Shown piece by piece: positions 21,699-28,074 of a DNA stretch of 35,045 nucleotides. Position numbers and translations under genes: made by a program. The stretch's first letter is position 1, and every line of letters starts with the position of its first letter. The DNA lies in assembly GCA_016879935.1 (NCBI GenBank), contig JAACJQ010000049.1, forward strand, positions 1 to 35,045, in the 5' to 3' direction. Below the pieces are notes generated by a model. That model was given only the letters and a program-made list of their open reading frames with translations, was not told the origin of the DNA and did not search any database. Source of the stretch: Archangiaceae bacterium (lineage in GTDB: Bacteria > Myxococcota > Myxococcia > Myxococcales > Myxococcaceae).

Positions 21699-23594
21699 CT
21701 ACTTCTTCTTCGGCGGCGTCACGGGCGGCGGCGGCTTCTTCGCCGGCACGGGCGCGGGCTTCTGCGGCGGCACCGGCTTCGTCGAGGCGACGGTCGTCGG
21801 CTTCGGCGTTACGACGGGCTTCGCGACGGCCGGCTTCTTCGCCATGGGCTTCGCCACCGGCAGCGGCAGGTCTTCGACGTCGACCTCGAGCGGGGGCGTG
21901 GGCGGCGGCGTCAGCACCTTCGTCAGCGCGCGGCCCTCGAACACGATGGAGCGGAACGCACAGGTGCCATCGAGACAGCCGAGACCCGCGCGCGGAGATT
22001 CGGAGAACGAGTCACGCCAGTCGGTGCCCAGACGAAGGCTCTCGCCGAGCACACGCGCGTCGCGGCCTTCCCCCACGATGGCCACCAGCTCGCTCGTCAG
22101 CGGGTCGAGGTGGAGCTGCAGCAGCTGGTCCTTCGTCATCGTCGGTAGCGGCGCGCGCATGTGGCCCTGCTTGTCGGGCCCCAGGTTCCACTCGAGCTCG
22201 GGCTGCCCACCGGAACCCGAGATGATGAGCGCCACGTAGCGCCCGCCAGTGCCCAGCAGCATCAGCGCGCTGCGGGCTTCGGGCCTCGGCCCACGGAACA
22301 ACGCGAGCAGCGGCTCGAGGCGTGATGGCGCCCCGGCTTCGGTGTCGACGATGGCCGAGAGCCGCAGCCCGTCACCCTCGACCTGCGCGTCGACCAGCGT
22401 ACGGCCTGCGGTGAGGTCCTCGGGCTCGGGGAAACGCACGCCACCCTGCTCGAGCACGACCTTTCGGCCACGCGACATCACGGTGACGGTGTCAGGGCCT
22501 TCGCCCAACGTGACGACGCGGGTCGCCTTGTCGACGCGGCCGGGCGTGGTGAGCGCCTCTTGCGCGCCGTCGTCACTCATCAATTCGATGCCGGCCGGCC
22601 TGCGCTTCGACTCGAAACGCGCGCGAATGAAGACGGTGGCGATGATGATGGCTGCGAACGCGACGACCGCGAGCGCGACGACGCGGCCAACCTTCTGCGC
22701 CCGCTCCTTCACCTGTCGCAGCACCCGCCGCGCCTTCGTCTCTTTCGACGGAGCCGGGGTCGCCGTCATCGGCACCACGAGCTCGAGCTCGGCGAGGAAG
22801 GCGGCCACCGAGGGGTAACGGTCTTCGGGCGCGGGCTTGAGGCAGCGCGCGACGATGGGGTCGAGGCGTTTGTCGACGCCGGGCTTCTTCACCGAGGGCG
22901 GGTCGAACTGGCCGAGCGGCAGCTCTCCCGTCAGCAGCTCGTAGAGCATCACGCCCAGGGCGTAGAGGTCGGCGCGCGGCCCGGCCGACTTCGCGTCGAC
23001 GCGCTGCTCGGGCGCCATGTACGAGGCCGTGCCCATCGCGACGTTCGTCTGCGTGAGGTTCTGCTGCGCGACGCCGGCCTTCTCGTCGAAGCCCGCCAGC
23101 CCGAAGTCGGTCACCTTGGGAATGCTGCCGGCCTGGTCGTCGAAGAGAATGTTCTCGGGCTTGAGGTCTCGGTGAATGACGCCGCGGCCGTGCGCGTAGT
23201 CGATGGCGCGCGAGACCTGAATGAGCGTCTTCAGCGCTGTCATGGTGTCGAAGTCGGGGTCGCGCATGCGCTCGCGCAGCCCGGGCCCGTCGACGAACTC
23301 CATCACCAGGTAATAGGTCTCGTTCGACTTTCCGCGGTCGACGATGCTGACGATGTTCGGGTGCCTCAGTGTGGCCAGCGCCGCGGCCTCTTTCTCGAAG
23401 CGGGCCACGAACTGCTCGTCACGCGCGAGGTCGGCCTTCAGCAGCTTCACCGCCACCGTGCGGCCGAGCGACAGCTGCACCGCCTGGTGCACCTCACCCA
23501 TGCCGCCCTTGCCGACGAGCTGCACGAGCCGATAGCCGGCGATGAGGTCGTCCTGACGGGTGCGGCCTACTGCGGTGTCTGCCGGCGCGCTCAT
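21699..23594 (-). CDS. Membrane-anchored Ser/Thr protein kinase with extracytoplasmic domain, 631 aa
   Basis: Eukaryotic-like (PknB-type) kinase. Visible elements: Gly-rich loop VGKGGMGEV (27-35), VAVK with Lys50, an alpha-C Glu near 67-69, HRDLKPEN (141-148, catalytic Asp143), DFG (163-165) and APE (194-196). A single transmembrane helix (about 303-323, VGRVVALAVVAFAAIIIATV) separates the cytoplasmic kinase from about 300 residues outside. The outer part has lectin- or LamG-like strands (RYVALIISGSGGQPELEWNL) and ends in a Pro/Lys-rich tail (KPVPPQKPAPVPAKKPPPPV). The tail could thread through or bind peptidoglycan, but no PASTA repeat is present. ATG 23594 (MSAPADTAVG) is preferred to the upstream start at 23663. 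It diverges from the TetR gene, sharing 176 bases. Confidence 0.95.
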   Translation of the reverse strand: MSAPADTAVGRTRQDDLIAGYRLVQLVGKGGMGEVHQAVQLSLGRTVAVKLLKADLARDEQFVARFEKEAAALATLRHPNIVSIVDRGKSNETYYLVMEFVDGPGLRERMRDPDFDTMTALKTLIQVSRAIDYAHGRGVIHRDLKPENILFDDQAGSIPKVTDFGLAGFDEKAGVAQQNLTQTNVAMGTASYMAPEQRVDAKSAGPRADLYALGVMLYELLTGELPLGQFDPPSVKKPGVDKRLDPIVARCLKPAPEDRYPSVAAFLAELELVVPMTATPAPSKETKARRVLRQVKERAQKVGRVVALAVVAFAAIIIATVFIRARFESKRRPAGIELMSDDGAQEALTTPGRVDKATRVVTLGEGPDTVTVMSRGRKVVLEQGGVRFPEPEDLTAGRTLVDAQVEGDGLRLSAIVDTEAGAPSRLEPLLALFRGPRPEARSALMLLGTGGRYVALIISGSGGQPELEWNLGPDKQGHMRAPLPTMTKDQLLQLHLDPLTSELVAIVGEGRDARVLGESLRLGTDWRDSFSESPRAGLGCLDGTCAFRSIVFEGRALTKVLTPPPTPPLEVDVEDLPLPVAKPMAKKPAVAKPVVTPKPTTVASTKPVPPQKPAPVPAKKPPPPVTPPKKK

Positions 23595-23734
23595 GACGGT
23601 CGCAGCCTTTCTACGTCGAATCGCGCCCGCCGTGCGGCCGACTGCGTTCGTCACCAACCACACGCACGCACAGGTGGAACGAGGCGGTCGAGCGGAGGAG
23701 CGCCACGTGACGCGAACGTGACGAACACCTTCGG

Positions 23735-23762
23735 TTGCGCGCGCAGCGCACTTTCGTTAAAC
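23735..23762 (+). promoter_or_regulatory. Promoter of the TetR-hydrolase operon
   Basis: TTGCGC (23735-23740) and TTAAAC (23757-23762) are separated by 16 bases. The -10 ends 7 bases before GTG 23770 and 13 before ATG 23776, so the predicted transcript begins at or a few bases before the start codon. Confidence 0.45.
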
Positions 23763-23764
23763 AC

Positions 23765-23775
23765 GTTCAGTGAAC
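23765..23775. promoter_or_regulatory. TetR operator-like palindrome overlapping the TetR start codon
   Basis: GTTCAGTGAAC is an inverted repeat with 5-base arms around a central G. Flanking bases extend the symmetry imperfectly on both sides (4 of the next 6 positions pair). It lies just after the -10 element and covers GTG 23770, next to ATG 23776, where a bound dimer would block initiation. The half-site TGAAC recurs in the ArsR operator (CTGAAC at 14393), but these are different repressor families. Confidence 0.5.
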
Positions 23776-24402
23776 ATGATTGATGAAAATGAGCCCGGCG
23801 TTCGAGCCGCGCAGAAAGCGGCGACGCGCGAGGCGGTGCTCGAAGCGGCGCGGAGCGAGTTCGAGGCGGTCGGCTTCGAGGCGGCCAACGTGCGCAGCAT
23901 CGCGAAGCGGGCCGACGTGTCGGCCGGAACGGTGCTGCACCACTTCGGCGAGAAGAAGGAGCTGCTCTACGCGGCCCTCTTCGACGACCTCGAGGCCACC
24001 CTCGACCGGGCGCTGGCACGCAGCAGCGGCACCCTCGAGAAGCAGGCCTCGACACTCGGCGCCGCGGTCTTCGCGTACTACCAGAAGCGCCCTGCCCTCT
24101 CGCGAACGCTGCTGAAGGAGTCGCTCTTCGCCGAGGGCGCGTGGGCCGGGAAGTTCGTCGCGCAGACGCAGCGCGTGCACGTGGCGTTGACCGAGGCGGT
24201 GAAGCGCTCCGTCGACGAGGGCGCGCTGGTCTCGGGCACGAGCGCCGAAGCCGTCTCGGCTGCGTGGCTGTCGTTCTTCTATTTCGCCCTCATCGGGTGG
24301 GTGCAGGGCGCGCACGGCACGCCGCTCGCGCTCGTCGAGCATCTCTTCTCGCAGCACCTCGCAGGTCTTCGTCCCCCGCCGTCGAAACGGAGCCGCCGAT
24401 GA
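23776..24402 (+). CDS. TetR-family transcriptional repressor, 208 aa
   Basis: N-terminal HTH of the TetR type: AATREAVLEAARSEFEAVGF, EAANVRSIAKRADVSAGTVL (HTH with recognition helix) and HHFGEKKELLYAALFDDLEA. The C-terminal part is the variable helical ligand-binding and dimerisation domain (AWLSFFYFALIGWVQGAHG). Start is ATG 23776 or GTG 23770, two codons upstream; both lie in the operator-like palindrome. The stop overlaps the start of the alpha/beta hydrolase gene (ATGA at 24399-24402), so they form a coupled operon. The layout suggests that the hydrolase's substrate or product, or a related compound, is the inducer; this is inference. Confidence 0.92.
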   Translation: MIDENEPGVRAAQKAATREAVLEAARSEFEAVGFEAANVRSIAKRADVSAGTVLHHFGEKKELLYAALFDDLEATLDRALARSSGTLEKQASTLGAAVFAYYQKRPALSRTLLKESLFAEGAWAGKFVAQTQRVHVALTEAVKRSVDEGALVSGTSAEAVSAAWLSFFYFALIGWVQGAHGTPLALVEHLFSQHLAGLRPPPSKRSRR

Positions 24403-25301
24403 GCTCGTTGTTCACCAGCCCCGAAGGTAAAGCCGCGCTGCTCGACTGGTACGAGCGGTTCGCGAAGAAGCTCACGACACCGACGACGCGCCGCACCGTC
24501 ACCACCCGCTTCGGCGACGCGCATGTGCTGGTGGGCGGGCCCGAGAACGCGCCGCCGCTGGTGCTGCTCCATGGTGCGCTCGCGAGCTCGGCCCATCTGC
24601 TCGGAGAGCTCGAGCCACTGCTCTCTCGTTTTCGCGTCTACGCCGTCGACGTGGTGGGCCAGTCGGTGAAGAGCGCCGACCACCAGCCCTCGGTGAAGAA
24701 CGACGACTACGGGCTGTGGCTGCGCGACGTGTTCGATGCGCTCGCGCTGAAGCAGGCGCACCTGCTCGGCGTGAGCTGGGGCGGGTTCGTGTCGTTGCGG
24801 TTCGCGGCCGTCGCACCCGAGCGGCTGACGAAGCTGGTGCTGCTGGTGCCCGCGGGCATGGTGAACGGGCCGCTGTGGGCGGGCTTCACGAAGGTGGCGT
24901 GGCCCATCATGCGCTACCGGAAGAACCCGACGCCCGAGCGGCTCCAGGCGGCGATGGAGAACATGCTCACGACGATGACCGACGACTGGTTGCCGTACCT
25001 CGGCACCGCGCTCACCTCCTTCACGCCGGCGATGAGCATTCCGAAGCTGGCGAAGCCGGCGGAGCTGTCGCGTCTGCAGGCCCCGGTGCTCATCATGGGC
25101 GCGGAAGGCGACCTGAGCTTCCCGGGTCAGAAGGTCATCGAGCGCGCGAAGGCGTTGTTCACGGCGCCGGTCGAGGTCGAGCTGATTCCCAACTGCCGCC
25201 ACAGCCCGCCGACGACACCCGAGTTCCGCGCGTGGATGTCGAAGCGCGTCGGCGATTTCCTCGAGCGTGGTGAGGTCGAAGCCTCGCGGCGCTCGGCGTA
25301 G
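24399..25301 (+). CDS. Alpha/beta-hydrolase, 300 aa
   Basis: Alpha/beta-hydrolase fold: oxyanion HG at LLHGALASS (His58-Gly59), nucleophile elbow GVSWGGF (Ser126), acid GAEGDLSFP (Asp238) and catalytic His in NCRHSPPTT (His268). The sequence VYAVDVVGQSVKSAD, followed by LWLRDVFDALALKQAHLLGV, is typical of the C-C hydrolase/esterase group of soluble enzymes. No signal peptide. It follows the TetR gene with a 4-base overlap and is most likely its regulated target. The substrate is not apparent; ester, lactone or C-C bond hydrolysis are all possible. A degraded copy of its last codons lies about 175 bases downstream. Confidence 0.93.
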   Translation: MSSLFTSPEGKAALLDWYERFAKKLTTPTTRRTVTTRFGDAHVLVGGPENAPPLVLLHGALASSAHLLGELEPLLSRFRVYAVDVVGQSVKSADHQPSVKNDDYGLWLRDVFDALALKQAHLLGVSWGGFVSLRFAAVAPERLTKLVLLVPAGMVNGPLWAGFTKVAWPIMRYRKNPTPERLQAAMENMLTTMTDDWLPYLGTALTSFTPAMSIPKLAKPAELSRLQAPVLIMGAEGDLSFPGQKVIERAKALFTAPVEVELIPNCRHSPPTTPEFRAWMSKRVGDFLERGEVEASRRSA

Positions 25302-25419
25302 CCGCTCCAGCACAGTTCCCACCGACGGGCCCGAGTTGAGCCGGGTTGCCGCTGAAACCGAGGGCGAGCTCTGCGGTGCGATGAAAGTCGACGGGGCGCT
25401 GCGTTCGCTCGCGGACTCG

Positions 25420-25504
25420 GCGCGTCGCGGAGTTCCTGGAGCGCGGTGAATCGATGCCCTCCGCAGCGTCGCCGAGTTCGACCCGCACCCCGCGGTGGAC
25501 CCGA
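25420..25504 (+). pseudogene. Remnant resembling the C-terminus of the upstream alpha/beta-hydrolase
   Basis: Read from about 25420, this frame gives RRVAEFLERGESMPSAAS and continues to a TAA at 25504-25506. It matches the end of the hydrolase (KRVGDFLERGEVEAS). At DNA level 25420-25449 matches 25244-25273 at about 25 of 30 positions by my alignment. It is probably what is left of a tandem paralog after decay. Upstream of it, in the 216-base gap, there is no intact hydrolase sequence. Confidence 0.5.
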
Positions 25505-25517
25505 TAAGGTGCCGCGC

Positions 25518-26336
25518 ATGTCGGAGCAGGCCCTTCCCACCGAAGGCACCATCGAGCGCTGGGCGTGGGACTACGTCACAGCCACCTCGCTCGAGCTCAA
25601 GCTGTCACCACCCGCCCCGCCCGCGACGTGGAGCCCGGCTCCGCAGCGCTGGGTGCTCGAGCGCCCCGGCCGCCCACCCGAGCTCGTTCAACGCGCGGCC
25701 CGCAAGAAGGCGGCGAAGCCAGGCGCGATGAAGGACGTGACGAAGCGCGCCGAGGTGCTCCACACCTTCCTCCACCACGAACTCCAGGCGGCCGAGCTGA
25801 TGGCGTGGGCGCTGCTCGCGTTCCCCGAGACGCCAGCGGCCTTTCGTCGCGGCCTGCTCGGCATCTGTCAGGACGAAGTTCGCCACCTCGGGCTCTATCG
25901 CGAGCACCTCGTCACGCTCGGCCACCCGTTCGGCTCCATGCCCATCAAGGACTGGTTCTGGGAGCGCGTGCCCGGCCCCTCCATCACGCCCGCCCATTTC
26001 GTCGCCCGCATGGGCATCGCCTTCGAGGGCGGCAACCTCGACCACGGCGCGCGCTTCACCGGCTACTTCGAGGCGGCAGGCGACCCACGCGCCGCGGCGA
26101 TTCAGGCGCAGATCTGCGAGGAGGAAGTGGCGCACGCCGGCTTCGCGCTGCACTGGTTTCGCACCTTCACCGGCGGCGTCGACTTCGAGCAGTGGCGCGC
26201 GCACCTGCCCGAGCCCATCAGCCCGTCGATGACGCGCGGCACCCCGCTCAACCTCGAGGCCCGTCGGCGCGCCGGGTATCCCTCCGCGTTCCTCGACGCG
26301 CTCGCGGCCTGGGGCACCGAGCATGTCGAGCGCTGA
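25518..26336 (+). CDS. DUF455 ferritin-like protein, 272 aa
   Basis: Soluble helical protein of the DUF455 family (ferritin-like fold, Pfam PF04305). The matching pattern is AEVLHTFLHHELQAAELMAW (79-98), ICQDEVRHLGLYREHL (116-131), MGIAFEGGNLDHGARF (165-180) and QICEEEVAHAGFALHW (198-213). Conserved Glu and His of a diiron or dimetal site are visible: Glu88, Glu93, EVRH (Glu120-His123), Glu170 and EVAH (Glu203-His206). Family members are expected to be metal-dependent oxidoreductases or hydroxylases, but no reaction is established. ATG 25518 is chosen; AAGG at 25506-25509 is 8 bases upstream. The frame extends to 25446 without a ribosome-binding site. It overlaps the ATP-grasp gene by 14 bases and so probably works with it. 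Confidence 0.9.
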   Translation: MSEQALPTEGTIERWAWDYVTATSLELKLSPPAPPATWSPAPQRWVLERPGRPPELVQRAARKKAAKPGAMKDVTKRAEVLHTFLHHELQAAELMAWALLAFPETPAAFRRGLLGICQDEVRHLGLYREHLVTLGHPFGSMPIKDWFWERVPGPSITPAHFVARMGIAFEGGNLDHGARFTGYFEAAGDPRAAAIQAQICEEEVAHAGFALHWFRTFTGGVDFEQWRAHLPEPISPSMTRGTPLNLEARRRAGYPSAFLDALAAWGTEHVER

Positions 26337-27228
26337 GCCGGTCGCGTGGGTGCTGAACCTCGACGCTGAAGACGAGCTCGTGCGAGGCGGCGCGCACACG
26401 CCCACCGACGTGATGACCGAGCGCATCGAGGGCCTGCTGCCGCGGCTGCGCGGGCTCGTCCGCGAGGGTGACTGCATCGCCTGGCCGGGGAACGAACGCA
26501 CGGAGCGTGGCCGGTGGGGCCGCGCGTGGTGTGTGACCCGCTGGGCGCGAACGAAGCTGGAGCAGGCGGGCATGCAGGTGCCACGTGCTCCAGCCATCGA
26601 GGTGCTGCGCCACGTGAATCACCGGCGCTTCGCGCACGAGCTCGGCCAGGCGCTGCCCACCGCCGGCTGGGCCGCGACGATGGAGCAGCTCACCTCGTTG
26701 CTCGCGAACGCCGCGCTCGAGCAGGTCTCGGTGGAGCGCAGCTGGTTGATCAAACGACCGCTCGGCTACGCAGGCCGCGGGCGCAAGTTGCTGCGGCCGG
26801 GACGGCGCTCCGCGGCTGATCAGGCCTGGCTCGAGGCCTCGCTGCGCGACGGAGACGGCGTGCAGGTCGAGCCCCTCGTCGCACGAGAACTCGACTGCGC
26901 GCTCCACGGCTGGCTCGCCGAAGACGGGCAGTGCACCTTCGGTCAGCCGACGCTCCAGCGACTCGACGCGACCGGCGCCTGGCAGTCGACCGAGCTCGGC
27001 CCGCCGCTCACCCCCAGCGAGCTCGAGCTGCTCACGCGTGAGGCCCAGCGCACGGCAGAGGCGCTCCACGCGGCCGGCTACTTCGGCCCGTTCGGCCTCG
27101 ATGCGTTTCGTTGGCGCGCCCCCGACGGCACACTCCACTTTCAACCACGCAGTGAAGTGAACGCCCGCTACTCGATGGGCTGGGCCATCGGCATGGGCGA
27201 CTTCCGCCCGCCGCCTGGCGCGAACTGA
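26323..27228 (+). CDS. ATP-grasp domain protein, 301 aa
   Basis: Residues 1-90 form a pre-ATP-grasp-like Rossmann-type start (VAWVLNLDAEDELVRGG). The ATP-grasp core follows: LIKRPLGYAGRGRKLL (about 142-157, Lys144 as nucleotide-binding Lys), the hinge VQVEPLVARELDCALHGWL (180-198), GPFGLDAFRWRAPDG and the Mg-binding stretch FQPRSEVNARYSMGW (273-287, Glu278 and Asn280). Such enzymes join a carboxylate, activated as acyl phosphate, to an amine or similar nucleophile. The substrate cannot be deduced. ATG 26323 lies inside the end of the DUF455 gene, so translation is coupled. Its stop TGA directly abuts the convergent YebC-type gene's stop (TGATCA). Confidence 0.85.
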   Translation: MSSAEPVAWVLNLDAEDELVRGGAHTPTDVMTERIEGLLPRLRGLVREGDCIAWPGNERTERGRWGRAWCVTRWARTKLEQAGMQVPRAPAIEVLRHVNHRRFAHELGQALPTAGWAATMEQLTSLLANAALEQVSVERSWLIKRPLGYAGRGRKLLRPGRRSAADQAWLEASLRDGDGVQVEPLVARELDCALHGWLAEDGQCTFGQPTLQRLDATGAWQSTELGPPLTPSELELLTREAQRTAEALHAAGYFGPFGLDAFRWRAPDGTLHFQPRSEVNARYSMGWAIGMGDFRPPPGAN

Positions 27229-27954
27229 TCAGACGAGGTTGTGGAAGACGCGCTGCACGTCGTCGTCCTGCTCGAAGCGGTCGACCAGCTCGAGCACTTC
27301 TTTGGCCTTCTCTTCGTCGAGCGACACCGTCGTCGTGGGAATGTACTCGGACTCGCTCGACAGGGCATGCAGACCCTTCGCCTCGAGCGCCGTCTGCAGC
27401 TGGCCGAAGTCGGCAAAGTTGCAGTGCAGAATGATCAGCTTCTCGCCCTTCTCACCGGTGCCTTCGCCGAGGTCCTGCAGGCCGTGGTCGATGAGCTCGA
27501 GCTCGAGTTCGTCGAGCGGCGGCAACCCCTCGGGCGACAACTTGAACACGCCCATGCGGTTGAACATGAAGCTGACCGAGCCGTTCGAGGCGAGGTTGCC
27601 GTTGAACTTGTTGAAGTAGGCCCGCACGTTGCCGACCGTGCGCACGATGTTGTCGGTCGCCGTCTCGATGAGCAGCGGCACGCCGTGGGGCGCGTAGCCC
27701 TCGTACATCACCGTCTCGTAGTTCGCTGCGTCTGCACCCGAGGCGCGCTTGATGGCGCCTTCGACCTTGTCCTTCGGCATGTTCGCCGCGCGCGCGTTCA
27801 ACATCGCTCGCCGCAGCGCCGGGTTGCTCTCGGGGTTCGTGCCGCCCGTCTTCACCGCGATGGTGATGTCTTTCGCGATGCGCGTGAACGCCTTCGCCAT
27901 CTTGTTCCAGCGGGCGAACATGGTGGCTTTTCGGGTTTCGAAGATCCGTCCCAT
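27229..27954 (-). CDS. YebC/PmpR-type family protein, 241 aa
   Basis: Characteristic sequence: [110 protein letters not shown] and [14 protein letters not shown] at the C-terminus. The N-terminus [16 protein letters not shown] is closer to the Bacteroidota-type and YeeN-type members than to the MAGHSKW start of the main YebC line. Members have been described as transcription regulators, and more recently YebC-group proteins as ribosome-associated factors that help translate proline-rich stretches; which applies here is open. I chose ATG 27954; GTG 27972 is an alternative. It faces the ATP-grasp gene tail to tail. Confidence 0.92.
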   Translation of the reverse strand: MGRIFETRKATMFARWNKMAKAFTRIAKDITIAVKTGGTNPESNPALRRAMLNARAANMPKDKVEGAIKRASGADAANYETVMYEGYAPHGVPLLIETATDNIVRTVGNVRAYFNKFNGNLASNGSVSFMFNRMGVFKLSPEGLPPLDELELELIDHGLQDLGEGTGEKGEKLIILHCNFADFGQLQTALEAKGLHALSSESEYIPTTTVSLDEEKAKEVLELVDRFEQDDDVQRVFHNLV

Positions 27955-28074
27955 GCGGCGGCGCCATAGCACGCTGATAGGCTTCGAGAAGGCATGCGCG
28001 ACCCTTTCAATCAGCCGGAATCACTGCCTCGAAAAAAGAGTGCGACGGTTTCCGGTGGTGGCCCTCTGAGGGGC

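Noticed and set aside
20256-22148. 630-aa plus-strand frame across two minus-strand genes
   Set aside because: Antisense shadow; it spans the 3' end of the kinase gene and the whole lipoprotein gene and has no recognisable motif.
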